64,000 nt of DNA from Ceratopteris richardii (GCA_020310875.1 CM035423.1:117035865-117099864), one strand, 5' to 3'; positions 21,701 through 33,590 are shown, counted from the stretch's first letter. Program-made: numbers and translations. Notes: generated by a model from the sequence alone, not told the origin.

Positions 21701-23450
21701 TCAAGGAGAGATTGATAAATGCACCAATCTTGGTAGCACCCGACTGGATGAAAGAATTCCATGTGCATACCGACGCTTCTCATACTGCGGTTGGAGCAGT
21801 ATTATGCCAAGCCGATGAAAAGAAGTTGGACCACCCTATTTATTATGCAAGTCGCAATTTGAATAGCACTGAGAGGAACTATACGACTACAGAGAAGGAA
21901 TGCCTATCGATGATCTTTGCGGTGAACAAGTATCGGCATTACTTGATGGGAAAGCATTTCACTTTTTATGTGGATCATGAAGCCCTTAAGTATATCATTA
22001 ATAAACCCGAGTTATCAGGGTGACTGATGAGGTGGATGCTACTTCTCCAAGAATTTCAATTCACAGTGGTAACCAGACCAGGCAAAGCACATATATTGGC
22101 TGACCATTTATCTCGAATTGTTAATGAGGAGCCAATCTCTGGTGTGCCCGATGATGCTCCTAATGGACATCTATTCCAGGTTGATGCGAAAGTACCTTGG
22201 TATGCCGATTTGGTGAATTTCTTGTGCACTACTAAATATCCGCCAGGAGCAAGCAAGAGAGAAAAGCAAAAACTGCTAGCATTGGCGAAGCACCATAGCA
22301 TCATTGGGGGGCAACTCTATCGATATTTTGTTCATGAGAGCATTTATCGGAGGTGTCTCGAGGAAGAAGAAGCAAGCCTAGTGTTGAGGGCTTTGCATGA
22401 CGAACCCTGCGGTGGACATTTCGCTGGTGAATTGACGGCAAGAAAGATTTTATTAGCTGGGTATTGGTGGCCAACATTGTTCAAAGACTCGCACACATAC
22501 TGTAAGAAATGTGACAAATGCCAACGAATGGGCAAACCCACATTAGCACATGCTTCTCCTCTTACGCGGGTGTTGGCTCTTAAGCCGTTTGAGAAATGGG
22601 GAATTGATTTTGTGGGGCCTATTGATCCTCCCTCACGACGAAGATCCAATAGGTATATCTTGGTCTGTACTGATTATGTTACCAAGTGGGTGGAAGCCAA
22701 AGCTCTGAAGACTGACCGAGCCGTTGATGTTGCTAAATTTTTGTATGAACAAATTATCACTCGATTCGGATGCCCGTTGGAGATAGTGAGTGATAGAGGA
22801 ACCCATTTTGTCAACGAATTGATCGAAGAATTAATGGAATTATATAAGATCAAACATAGAAAAAGCACTCCATATTACCCGAGAGCGAATGGACAAGTGG
22901 AGGTCACCAACAAAATTCTTGAACAGATTCTGACAAAGACAGTAGCTGTGCATAGGAGAGATTGGGATGAGAGACTTTTGGAAGCTTTGTGGGCATATCG
23001 AACATCCTACCGAGTGACAACAAAGAGCACTCCGTTCTCTCTAGTATATGGCGAGGAAGCCATCTTTCCCATCGAAAAAGAAGTGCCAACATTAAGAGTG
23101 GCCATCGAAGCCAGGTTGGGCGAGGAAGAGTCATTAAAGGAGAGGTACATACAACTGGTCAAGCTGGAAGAAAAGAGACTCATTGCACAACAAAGTTTGG
23201 AAGCTATTCAGAAGAGACGTAAGGAGAGGCATGACAATAATCTCAAAACCTATGTGATTCAAAAAGGGGATTTGGTACTAGTCTATGATAGTAAATATTA
23301 TAAATTCCCGGGGAAGTTATAGACAAGGTGGGCAGGACCGTTTAAGGTGGTGGAACTCAATTCCAATGGTTCCATGCAAATTCAAGATTTAGGAGAAGAA
23401 TATGCTCCCGTGAAGGTTAACGCGCTTCGAGTTAAACCATATTTCGAGTG
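18565..23450 (+). mobile_element. Gypsy nucleocapsid and pol region
   Basis: In order: CCHC knuckles (CTFCGRTNHTEDRC, CWRCHGFGHTQSRC, CRYCSGEGHFDEDC) at about 18650-19025; an acidic linker; aspartic protease (AQLDSGAAVNLM, near 19735); a Glu/Lys-rich coiled-coil-like spacer near 20380-20560; RT (CIDYRKLNERTKKDHFPLPF, MPFGLCNAPATFQ, FLDDFAI) at about 20940-21500; RNase H (HTDASHTAVGAVL) to 22020; integrase with an HHCC zinc region (GHFAGE, CKKCDKCQ), catalytic core (WGIDFVGP, SDRGTHF, PRANGQVEVTNK) and GPF/Y module to about 23450. No chromodomain follows. Gag and pol of plant Gypsy elements may be one or two frames; the arrangement here cannot be decided. Confidence 0.93.
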
Positions 23451-23655
23451 ATATTAGGACGGGAGAAGCCAGACGAGATCCAAACGAAATGACGAAGTAG
23501 ACTCCTTGTACATACATGTATAGTATTATATATATATATGCGCATATGTAAGCTATGATTTGTGTGTCATAAATATCCTTCCTTGCTAGCTCAAGAATTT
23601 TGGACTTCTAATATTTTTTGTGTTATGTAGAGACTGTTAGAGCCTAAGTAACAAA

Positions 23656-24006
23656 ATGGCAGACCAAATTACGCAACTCTACTTGTACGAGCTAAGGATA
23701 TATTTCTCGGACCAAACGTTCGCTCGCATGGACATAGATGTCGACGACTTTGAGACGGAATACGATGTTGAGGAAGCGCATTGGCTGGTATGCTTTATAA
23801 ACCAGGGTTTGGGTGTTGCATTTTACATTGAGTGTTTTGAGGAATACGTGACTCGACATGTAGGATGGGCGGGAGATCGATATTACTATTTTGATCCTTC
23901 GAGGGAAATGCCTAACGAGGAAAATGATCTCACATGGGCTTGGGCAGATGTGCTAACGCTAGGAAGTGATGACGGAGCTCCTGAAGTTGAGCCTGACTCG
24001 CCCTAG
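23656..24006 (+). mobile_element. extra 116-residue acidic reading frame after integrase in the Gypsy element
   Basis: An uninterrupted ATG-started frame (context ACAAAATGG) lies 200 bp after the integrase end and well before the 3' LTR. It is rich in Asp, Glu, Trp and Tyr (DVDDFETEYDVEEAHWLV, RYYYFDPSREMP, TWAWADVL), strongly acidic, with no signal peptide or membrane segment, so it does not look like an envelope gene. I recognise no family. Its intactness in a young element suggests it may be a true extra gene of this lineage; a captured host exon or chance frame are alternatives. Confidence 0.5.
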
Positions 24007-25510
24007 GGAAGTTGTCGGGATGCGAGTACGATGTGAGACTACATGAGACATCCCAGAGACTCACATTCTAGGACACCTAAGGATAGGTATACGAGGGACT
24101 AAGGCATAGCTGGCTGTAGTTACCTAGTGAAAAGTCAACTCGATGAATACATATGTAGTGTCTGTAATTGAGAGAATAGAGTGAAGAGGTGGTTGATCTG
24201 TCAAAGGCTAGAGTGTATATGTTTGCATGTATGTGTGGGAACAGTGGGAAAAGTCCCTTTCTTCCTCTCCCTAATTCTCAGGACTTGGGTGAACTAATTA
24301 ACTATGAAAAGAAAGGAAAAAGTAAAGAAAAGAAAAAATATTGTGTTGTTGTGATCGTACCAATGCGCTATGGTGGGCTAGTAGGTGGGTGGATTTATCC
24401 TCGCCGGGTGGTTAGGACCACGAGCCGCAGCTAGTTTCGCCATAGGCTTGGGAGGTATATGTCTGAGTCTTAGCTACGCGCCATAACGGGTTGGTAGGTG
24501 GGTGGAGCCATCGTGGTTGGGTAGTCACGACCACGAACCGCATCCAGCTTCGTTATGGGCTAGCTGACATATGTTATGTGTTATCATTATGTGTTTGTGT
24601 GTTGTGCGCTGCATTGCATTGGTAGATGGGTGGAATCAACCTGATCGGGTGGTCAGGTCCACGAATCGCATCCAGTGACAATGTAGGCCAACGTGTGATT
24701 AAAATAAAATTTTCATATGAAGTTATTCCCCACTCCTGAGGGGGGGAGAGAGAGAGGAGAGGGCGATGATCGCCTGGAAGGGGACGTTATTTGCTTGTGT
24801 GATTGGTATGTGTTGGCTTGCGACAGATCAGCTCACTTTGAATCAACATTCTTGAAGGCACGAAGACTGTATATGTACTTATGGATGAGGCTTTAGCGAG
24901 GTAATGCAACGGTCTTGCTTTATAACTTGTGTGCTCTATCTGAGGGTTTTTCTAGTGTGTGGGACACTCCAAGGTTCTGATGTATGTCTTGACTTGTACT
25001 CGAGTTTCGATGATTTTTGTAGGACGACGATGGGATTCTTCGGAAGTGTCTAGTCATGGAATGATTGTACATAGCGAATAGTAGGTGCAATAAAAGGGGT
25101 ATGCATTTTGGGTATTTTTGCATCTCCTATTGAATTCATTTCAGTTATTGTTGTTTATTTCGGTAATTCCGTTTCTGTTTTCCGCAATGGTAGTTGCATG
25201 TATAAAACATGGAAAGGTGTGCATGTATTATTTTGGTTGAGACCATTTTTCATAATGGAATGTATGAGCAAATTGATGCATGGCTGAAATGGAATTGCAT
25301 ATATGTGCAGGTTCTTGGATCATTTTGGAAGTGACTGATTTGTATGTATTCATGAGTGATTTTTTTAGCACTAACAGCTTCAATGAGTGCAGGTTCAGTG
25401 GAAGTGACGGCTCGATGAAAAGGTATATAAACCAATTGAAAATTGACATGTTCATGATTGTTTGGATTTTATTTCAGCAATAGTGGCTCATCGAGGACGA
25501 CTTCGCAATT
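24007..25510 (+). other. Gypsy 3' untranslated interior
   Basis: Apart from the triple repeat at 24364-24695 and a GAGGGGGGGAGAGAGAGAGG purine stretch near 24738-24760, which could be a second polypurine-like tract, I see no coding signal. Confidence 0.5.
24364..24695. repeat. three diverged 110-130 bp tandem repeats in the Gypsy 3' untranslated region
   Basis: Each unit has a (T/G)GCGC(T/C) start, GGTAG(G/A)TGGGTGGA, a TCGNGTGGT(T/C)AGG-type core and CCACGA(G/A)CCGCA(T/G)C(C/T)AG. The cores begin near 24381, 24494 and 24622. They are GC-richer than the flanks, and the sequence between is variable. Position between the extra reading frame and the polypurine tract is typical for tandem arrays in Athila/Tat-like elements. 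Confidence 0.75.
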
Positions 25511-25525
25511 AAGAAGAGGGGAGTA
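25511..25525 (+). promoter_or_regulatory. polypurine tract of the Gypsy element
   Basis: AAGAAGAGGGGAGTA lies immediately before the right LTR start TGTTAGCTCC, as required for plus-strand priming. Confidence 0.85.
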
Positions 25526-25652
25526 TGTTAGCTCCGAAAATGGTTGATTTTTATGCTCTAATGTGGTTTTATTTGGCAGGAAATTTGTTTGATTTCAGGT
25601 ATTGCAGAATGAATTTGATAATTGATAAGAAGCATGCGGAGATATTGATTGC

Positions 25653-26134
25653 AGGGATGTGGAGAAAAGGTTTCACTTGAAAAAGGCCATTGTGCTTTTG
25701 ATGTTGGAGGATATTTTATCATCAAGGGTTCTGAGAAGGTCTTGATAACATAAGAGGAGAAGTCCAGAAGGCTTATTTGCACGTCCTTACGTAATGGTAA
25801 AGGTTTTCATGCAAGATATCCCTTGGCAAATAAGGGAATGACATCAAGGATTTCAAACGTGATAGTGAGCTTCAAACCTGAGATAAATGCAGTGGTTTTG
25901 CTTCGTGCATTGGGTATAACTTCAGATAGGGAATTGATCGAAATTATTGGTCTGGATGTTGAAGATACCAAGATGTTCGATTTGATTAGGCCTTCTTTAA
26001 AATCTGCTGAACTAGAAATGTTGGGCTATCTGTGGGATGATGAAAAGAAACGTCCGAGATATGGAAACCAAGACATTAAAGATGCTGCCTTGCTTACTAT
26101 AAAGAAAAATTTGAACAGCCGGATAGAAGAGTGA
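25653..26134 (+). pseudogene. host RNA polymerase second-largest-subunit fragment inside the right LTR
   Basis: LTR copy of the fragment at 13936-14417, with the same GGYFIIKGSEKVLI core and LIRPSL helix region. Differences from the left copy are few and reflect divergence since insertion, not separate capture. Confidence 0.8.
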
Positions 26135-28482
26135 GCTTCTCAAATCCTGAACCGACGCCTTTTTTCCAGATCTAGGATATAATGACCTCATGAAGGCCAT
26201 GCATGTGGGGATTTTTTTTCGAGGAGCAAGACACCAATGGGGGGTTTCATGAGATATAGGTGTGGGAGGTCTCCATAAAAAAGGAGGAAGCGGGTTCTGC
26301 TGGTAGAGGGTTCCTTCTTCACTTTGGCCCACAGAACGTCTTCAATTTTGTGGGGGGTATTCTGCATGGATATGCAGGTAGACAGGCAGATTCGGAGGCG
26401 GATTGGGGGTCGATCACGGATAACAGCAACAAGGGAAAGAAAAAGGTGGTTTTTTTTGCCATTTTCCCATTTATTGAGGTGGAGGGCAACCCCGTTTTTG
26501 GCTCTGACAAGCGAAACAGAAAAGGGGGAAGTTTCTTTTTTTTGTTTGGATCTGTACAGGCACACAGGGGGGGGGGCACTTTCTGTTACACACGACCAGG
26601 GGCGGCAACAAAGGGAGGCTCTCGTTCAGCTTTGGGGGGATGTTTTTTTTTGGGTCCTATGCGATTATCTTCAGGACGGGGAGGATGCTGCTGGCGTTCA
26701 AGGTGTAGATGGCCAACGGAGGCTGCTGAGGTTTCGGGGGCTGTGAAGCGGGTTTTTCTTCTTTTTTGTTTCTTCGCCCTGTGCGCTGGGAGGAGTCTGC
26801 TCTATTCTCGTTGCTGTTCTGGCTGGAGGAACAGAAGGATGGGGGTGCCCCAAGATGTACAAGACTGCAAGGGTCGACCGAAGGAGATAACTCTACGGAG
26901 GAGGAAATCAAATGTTGGCTGAATTGATATGTCTACGGTAATTGCTGTCGTCGTCTTCCTCTCGTTTTCCATAGGGTAAAATGATCTCTCAGATGGTTCT
27001 CTTCCACTTTGGTAACGTGAATAACTATCATCTATGTATGGCCCTATCACCATGAGTGTCTAAATAGCGAATGTATCCGACCCCGACTGAACCAGCATCA
27101 CAAATATTTCTGAGTTCTTTTGCTCGTTAATACCTTGTTTTTTCTTGTGATTTGATGCCTTTGCGCAACTTTATGCTTTCCCAATGATGTGATTCATCAC
27201 GCAATTCTTACCGCATCCTTCTATTTGATCATTCCTCTCTGTGAGCCTATCTCTTGTGATTGATTTGACGCAGAGGAGGCAAGCTGTTGCTTTTGCAGGC
27301 TTTGATGTGCCCATACAGATGGATATATCTGTTGAAGGGATAATGTTTTTTGGCATTTAAGGCTGGGGGAAGCTCAAGGGTATCCATTAGAGCAGTGCAC
27401 ACGGGGAGAGAGAGTCTTGGGGGTAGTGCAAAAGGCAATACATGATGATATGCAGACTTTTCATCCAGAGCCGCTTGGATAATTTTGTGTCCTATAGATG
27501 GAATCGATAGGCATGATGGATGGGTTCTTGCCAAGAAATTATAGCTTATAGGTGGGATACATGCTCTAACCAAGGCCTCGCTGAAGGGAATTGTTTATAG
27601 AGAAGTGTAAGGGTAATCGTGCAGGAGATGATCTTTGGGGGTGATTATAAGCAGATGGGAGTATTTTGATGAGAGGGTTTTTGCGATATCTGCTTGCCGA
27701 GGTTCAGAGGAGGTTTTTTGGCTCCCTAATAAGAGCACATGAGAGCTTTTGTTTTGTTTCTTGAAAGGATAAAGGAAGATCGACTTCACTGATAAGCGGG
27801 TCTAGATTGTAGCACAAAATCATGTGATCTGACCAATCTTATGATAGCAGGGAACGAAAGCATAAGACGTCCCCGTCTACAAACAAAGAACGATGTAGGT
27901 TTTGTATGCTAAAAAATGGAGATAGACTGTTTTGTGGGAAGTACATTGGCAAGCATTGGACATCAGCACATCTGCAACAAAGGGTGAATGCATAGGACTG
28001 ACTCCAAATCCATTTTGCATTAGGTAGCAGAGGTAAATGAAATGGTGTATCTGAGGGAACGTAGAAGACAAGGAGTGGCTGCTTGCATCTATGGGGAGCT
28101 TTCAGACATTTTCCAACAAAAGGCAAAAGAAGCATTGCCTCTAGGTGCTTCAACAATACCTTCTGAATAATATATTGCATGAAGCTTTTCAGTTAGCCCA
28201 AACAAATCGCGGGTGGTGCGAGGAGGAGGAGATGAGGTCCCATCATGAGAAAATGAGTGCCCACATTATTGTATAGTGGTGGCACAAACAACACTGTTTT
28301 TAACCCTAGTGATGACAAATACAGTCAAACTTGTTAATCCCACTACTCATCAGCCAGGGTGCGAGGTGGGAAGTTCATTATTGAGAAAATCCACATCATG
28401 AATGTACTGCTATATGCAAACAATTGGAGTAAATTTTTTGCTCTCCTTGATACTAAATTAGTATGCTGAAGAGCGAATATAG

Positions 28483-28668
28483 ATGCATCATGCAGGAAGA
28501 GGTCTTCTCGATGAAACTTATTGGTGGCTGGATATAATGGTGCAAAAGTATGGTTTGAGTCCAGCTGAGAAGCATTATGAGTGCATAGTTGACTGCTTTT
28601 GGAAGGTCATCATGGGCTTGAGCTGGAAAGAAGAGCTGACCTTCGGATGCTGTGGAAACCATGTATAA
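28483..28668 (+). pseudogene. PPR-protein tail-like fragment inside the right LTR
   Basis: LTR copy of 16765-16950, again with HAGRGLLDET and YGLSPAEKHYECIVD. One evident residue difference from the left copy. Confidence 0.6.
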
Positions 28669-28708
28669 AAGATGTGCTGGGAGAGGGATAAAAAAGGACA
28701 GATCTTGA

Positions 28709-28891
28709 AAGTACAGTGACATTGTTCGTGGTGTTGAGTCATGTCGCTCTGCTGATTTCTTTTATGATCTACTCCATGATTCTGGTGCATCCCCGAGGTT
28801 AAATTTTTTTCAAGATGTTGTCTCTCGCGGCAAGGAATCTCAAAAGATTCTGATACACTCCACGCAACATTTAGAGGATAATGTCATATAG
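28709..28891 (+). pseudogene. unassigned coding-like stretch in the right LTR
   Basis: LTR copy of 16991-17173; same frame and stop, nearly identical translation. Confidence 0.35.
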
Positions 28892-29130
28892 CCTATGCAT
28901 GAAGAAGGAACTCGAGTGGACCCGACCGTCCTCTTCTTGAATCCTTTGTAGATGGAAGTGCTTTGAGTACACGTGAGCACTATACAGAACTCAACTCAGT
29001 TAGTTTGCTTGATGAAGACACTTCTTGTTTGGAATGGATAAATACACATCCAAATAGACTGATTCCGAGGGGTTTGAACAAAAATAAAGTCTTGTGTAAT
29101 CATCTTTTCCTTGGGCTCAAGAGCAAATCA

Positions 29131-32100
29131 TCCATATACCTGTTTTTGTATGTATAAACTCAATACCCAAGAAATAAGGCAACACACCAAGATCTTTCAT
29201 GTCAATTCCTGCATAAGAAGTTTCTTTACCTCTTTAATGCTTTCTTCATTATCACCACCAACAATCAAGTCATCAACATAAATAGCCACAATTGTGATGC
29301 CATCATCACCCTTCCTTGCATATAGTGAATGATCTGCATCACACATAGAAAACCCAATGGTGGTTAAGTAATCAACAATCCTTGCATGCCATGCATGAGG
29401 AGCTTGCGTCAGCCCATACAAAGCCTTTTGCAACCTGCAAACATATTTTGGATGCTTTGAATCTTCATATCCTTGCGGATGGTCCATGTATACTTCTTCC
29501 TGTAACTCACCATGTAGAAAAGCATTCTTCACATCCATCTGATGCAATGTCCATCTTTTTGCTATAGCTAATGCAACAAGTGTTCTGATAGTAGACATTT
29601 TAGCTACAGGGCTAAATGTTTCCTCATAATCAATGCCATAATTTTGTGCATATCCTTTTGCTACCAAACGTGCTTTATACCTGCTTATGCTACCATGAGC
29701 ATTGTGGTTTATCTTGTAAACCCACTTGCAGCCTATGGGTTTCTTTCCTTGTGGCAACGGAACCAGCTTCCATGTATCGTTTCCATAAAGTGCAGCCATC
29801 TCCTCATCCATAGCTTTTTTTTAATCTGCATTTCCAACTACATCTTCAAAACAAGAGGGTTTTGCATCTTGTATTACCTTTGTCATGTAGGCACAATGAT
29901 GAGCCATGTAACTATCATATGTCAATCGTTGCATTGAATTCCGCATTCTCCCAGATCTTCTTGGTCCTGGGTCACTTCTCCTTGTATCATCTGCATGTGC
30001 CTTTCTTACTCCTGGAGTCTTCACAAAGGGCAATCCAAGTTCCTCATCAAAAATCTTTTCTAAACCACTTGAATCTCCATCAACATCTTCAAATCCTGCA
30101 CATGTTTAACTACTAGTAGACAACTTTTCTTTACCTCTCTTGGGTGTATTTGATGAATTTATTGGACTTAAATTTCCATGCAATCTTCCACTCCATGGAT
30201 TTGAGTTGAACCTATTGCTTGGTGATGCATCTGGTCCACTCAAAACTTGAGATTATACACTCAATTTTTCAGCATTTTCTTTTTCATTTGATTCAAGATT
30301 AAGTCCATCTTTGGCATCTGCATATAAGCTTGACATTTCATCAAATACCACATCTCTGCTCATCTTCACCTGTCATGTGAGTGGGTTATAACACTTATAT
30401 CCCTTTTGCTCAAGGGAGTATCCAATGAAGACACACTTTTTTGCTTTTGGATCAAGCTTCATCCTCAATTCATCTAGAACATGTACATATGCAATACAAC
30501 CAAAAGCTTTTAGATGTGATAAGTTTGGCTTTTTACTTATAAACTTCTCTTCAGGTGTAACTTGATGTATAGAAGCAGTTGGAGTTTTGTTCATGATTTA
30601 TACAATAGTGTGAACAGCTTCTGCCCAATAACAATGAGGCATATTTCTCTCAGCCATCAAGGCTCTTGCTATTTCTGCAATATGTCTATTTTTGCATTTA
30701 GCAACACCATTCAGTTGTGATATGTACCTGCATGAAAACTGACGTAGAATTCCATGATTTTTTTAGAAAATTACTGAACCCATTTGACATGTATTCACCT
30801 CCTCCATCAGCTCTTAATGTCTAAATATACTTCCCTATCTGCTTTTCCACCATAGCTTTAAAAGTATGGAAGTGAGTGAACACCTCGCTCTTCTCTTTCA
30901 TGAAATATACCCACACTTTTCATGTATGTTCATTAATGAAAGTAACATAAAACCCTACAACCACCCATAGATGTGCTCTTTGCAGGACCCCAAACATCTA
31001 TATGTACTATTTCTATTATGTTCTCACTAACATGCTTGTCATGTGGAAATGATGTTTTCCAAATTGACATGCTGCACATACCTTTTGCATCTCTGTAACC
31101 TTGAAATTTGGTAGTCCATGGACAATCTCCTTTGACTGCATCAATTTCAGCCTTTGCAAGTTTGAATGTCCAATCCGTTTGTGCCAGATCTCTATATAAG
31201 CAATGATTCCCAAACCTTTTGCAAACATGGGTGCACTCATTTTAGGAATCTTCACATTTGAGGTGAACATCCTACCCACTTTGTTTCCTTTGGAAATCAA
31301 TGTTCCATCTTGTTTGTATTCTTCTACATATAACCCATCAGCATTGAACCTGACTTGTAATCTGTGGTCAACCATTTGTCCAACAGAAACCAGATTCTTT
31401 GTTATATTTGGAACATGCAACACATATCCAGGAACTGACAATTTTTGCAATGTACTAAACCATTCCGCATGATGGTTCATGTGATTTGAAGCACCTGAAT
31501 CAACATACTAGACATTATCATTCGATTTTGAAACACTAGCAGACATTGTATTCATCATGTGATGTTGAACCATGAAAAGCTTCTTAGAATCATCTGCACT
31601 TGTGGATGCATATTTGTTTTGCTACCTTCTGTTTTTTTGATTCTTCAACGTACAATTATGTTCAAAGTGTCCAGGTTTACCACAATTCCAACATCCTTTG
31701 CTGTCATTACCTGAATCATTTCTTTGGAAATTTCTGCGACCTCTTTGGCTCCCCTTGCCGCGAAAATGTCCTCTTCCTTCCTGCATGATTCTATTGTTGA
31801 CCTTGGTCTTGTGACTATTTCCTCTTCCACTTCCAAAATCTCTACCTCTGCCTCTTCCTCTGCCAGAGTAGAATACCTGCTCAGAATTGGGCTTTCCTTG
31901 GGAGTTTGAATCATTCCTAAGATTCTCTTCTTCAATAATCAACAGGATACCAAATTAGCAAAATTCAGAATATTTTGTCTGGTCTGTATAGAAGTTCCGA
32001 ACTGCTTATATGCAACTCTTAAACCATGAAGGCACACTTCCACCTTATCTTCATCATCTACATTCATGCCAATAGATGCAAGTGACTCACATATGCTTTT

Positions 32101-32914
32101 GATTTTCAAGGTGTAGTCACTTACCGACATGCCCTTCTTCTCCAATGTATATAGCTCGTTCTTGAGTTGCAATTTTTGTGCCTTTGTATTGGTCTCATAC
32201 AATGTGACCAAACTGTTCCAAGCCTGTTTCGGAGACTTGGCATCCTGTATGTGCCCAATCATGCTATCCTCTATGCTAATTGATAGCCAATACATTACCT
32301 TTAGTGCTCCTTGATTCCATCCCTCATATGCTCTTAACTGGTCCCTAGTTCAATTCCTCTCTAGTAATTGCAGAGCATTTTCATTCTCTCCTTTAATGTA
32401 CTTCCAGTAGCATTTTCCCATCAGGAAATTTATCATTCTGAATCTCCAAACATGGAAGTTGTTCTTATCTAGCTTATCGCTCATAAGGTGATTCATTCCA
32501 TCTGCGTTTGCCATTTTTGTAGCAATTCACAACGCTGCAAAACACTACAAGCAGCACTTCTGCTTGAACATTGTCGCACTATGATGTGACAGTTCAATCT
32601 CAGAAAAAACACAGTTGTCGTGTATCAACAATATCCGAAAACACTTGAAATTATGGATCTAGAATATATGAGTGTTGTCGAATAGGATGAAAGTTACAAT
32701 TTTGTAAATTGACCTGGTTTTTTTGTGGGCCCCACCTTGTCGGATCAAAACAAAGGTTGAAATGGCTCAAAAACTTTGATCTGACAACCTTCATGCCAAT
32801 TTTTTTAGCAATCTGAGGTTGTTTTCGAATCATGCTTTCTCCATGCCTTCTTGCATACTCTTCACTCTCGGCCTTCCCCACGAGATCTCTACAGCCACAC
32901 TGGCTCTGATACCA
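29131..32914 (-). mobile_element. middle Copia: RT, integrase, pre-integrase, gag and primer site
   Basis: In element order from the right: primer site TGGTATCAGAGC (32903-32914); gag 31939-32515 with a UBN2-like core; Arg/Gly-rich linker with CWNCGKPGHFEHNC at 31622-31942; pre-integrase LWHKR-like HKRIGHSNLQRLKLM in 31016-31480; integrase C-terminal YNPLT region at 30373-30594; linker; RT 29197-29811 (KWVYKINHNAHGSISRYKAR, LYGLTQAPHAWH, YVDDLIVGG). Broken in several places, as expected from about 6% LTR divergence. Confidence 0.9.
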
Positions 32915-33300
32915 TGTCATGAGGAAGGAGATGAGGAAGAGAGCTCACACACATAATCTCACAATCAAGGAGAAGCATACACACAGATTGAGGCTAGGAA
33001 GAATGATCTTCTTCTTCTTCTTCTTCTTCTATTACATAAAAAGGAATGTACAAGAATGACCTAAAAGCAAGAATACAACTACTGCAATATATAAAGACCA
33101 ATACATAAGGAAAAACCTAATTTCCACGAATGACTGAGCTAGAAAGAAAAAAATGTGCCATCACTCTTGGTAGATAAATCTAATAAATCTCAATGAAGTG
33201 TCCCTGACATATACCGGCATGACCACTATACATGTCAGAGAAATGAAAAAGTGATATGTGTCATCCTGGATCATCACATGTTGAGCTTGATATCTCAACA
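32915..33300 (-). repeat. 5' LTR of the middle Copia
   Basis: Starts TGTTGAGATATCAAGCTC at 33300 and ends in CA directly before the TGGTATCAGAGC primer site. Partner of 12618-13002. Confidence 0.92.
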
Positions 33301-33590
33301 CTTTTTTTCCTTGCAATAATCAAACTAGCTTCCATGTTTTATTTTTGCAACCATCTCCTCGTCCACTGTTGTCTTGCAATTTGCATTTGCAATTGAATCT
33401 TCAAAAGAAGAAGGTTAAGAATCTTGTATTACCTTCGTCATGTAGGCATAATGATGAGCCATGTAGTTATCATATCTTAATCATTGTAGTGAAGTATGCA
33501 TCCATCTCCTTATTCGTGATCCTGCCCCATTGTTTATTCTTTCCTTGATAAGAATGATAAACATTATATGCATCTCCACTCCGAGTTCCA
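33301..33590 (-). mobile_element. outer Copia, continuation right of the inserted Copia
   Basis: The sequence resumes the integrase-RT linker of a Copia pol and parallels 29750-30030 of the middle Copia: CAACCATCTCCTCGTCCA, ATCTTGTATTACCTTCGTCATG and AATGATGAGCCATGTA. This is the flank expected if the outer element was cut at 12617/33301. It fades near 33590. Confidence 0.8.

Larger units (their letters stand above)
13809..29130 (+). mobile_element. 15.3-kb Ty3/Gypsy element with 3.6-kb LTRs (innermost, youngest layer)
   Basis: Both ends are exact: LTRs start TGTTAGCTCC and end GAGCAAATCA, and TCCAT occurs on both sides (13804-13808, 29131-29135). Order: LTR, primer-site-like sequence, gag, nucleocapsid knuckles, protease, RT, RNase H, integrase, an extra reading frame, a triple repeat, polypurine tract, LTR. 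Integrase ends in a GPF/Y-type module (WAGPFKV) with no chromodomain after it, and PTLFKDSH with CQRMG resembles the non-chromovirus Athila/Tat group; the lineage is an inference. The LTRs differ at about 48 of 3605 places, so insertion is recent: very roughly 0.5 My at a grass-like rate and about 3 My at a slow conifer-like rate. Structure looks whole, but the coding part shows about two or three breaks, so this copy is a young fossil. Confidence 0.93.
25526..29130 (+). repeat. right LTR of the Gypsy element (3605 bp)
   Basis: Matches 13809-17412 along its whole length with about 48 differences counted by eye, two of them small indels. Ends CA at 29129-29130 and is followed by the target duplication TCCAT (29131-29135). 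Confidence 0.93.
12618..33300 (-). mobile_element. Ty1/Copia element (middle nest layer), split by the Gypsy insertion
   Basis: The two halves 12618-13808 and 29131-33300 belong to one minus-strand Copia: the right half stops and the left half resumes at the same point of reverse transcriptase, either side of a 5-bp duplicated target. In transcription order: 5' LTR 32915-33300, initiator-Met-type primer site 32903-32914 (TGGTATCAGAGC), gag with a CCHC knuckle (CWNCGKPGHFEHNC, 31622-31942), pre-integrase and integrase (30370-31480), reverse transcriptase (29197-29811, with MDVKNAFLHGELQEEVYMD and YVDDLI), RNase H (13190-13585), polypurine tract, 3' LTR 12618-13002. The LTRs differ at about 23-25 of 385 positions (about 6%). 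Several breaks are present besides the Gypsy insertion; it is a fossil. Confidence 0.92.

Noticed and set aside
23656-24006. Envelope gene of an Athila-type element
   Set aside because: No signal peptide, membrane segment or cysteine pattern; too short and too acidic.
24189-24434. An 81-residue frame in the Gypsy 3' untranslated region
   Set aside because: Runs into the triple repeat and has low-complexity Lys/Glu content; no support as a gene.
13809-29130. Segmental duplication of a host locus around the polymerase fragment
   Set aside because: TG...CA ends, target duplication, primer site, polypurine tract and gag-pol order identify the repeats as LTRs.
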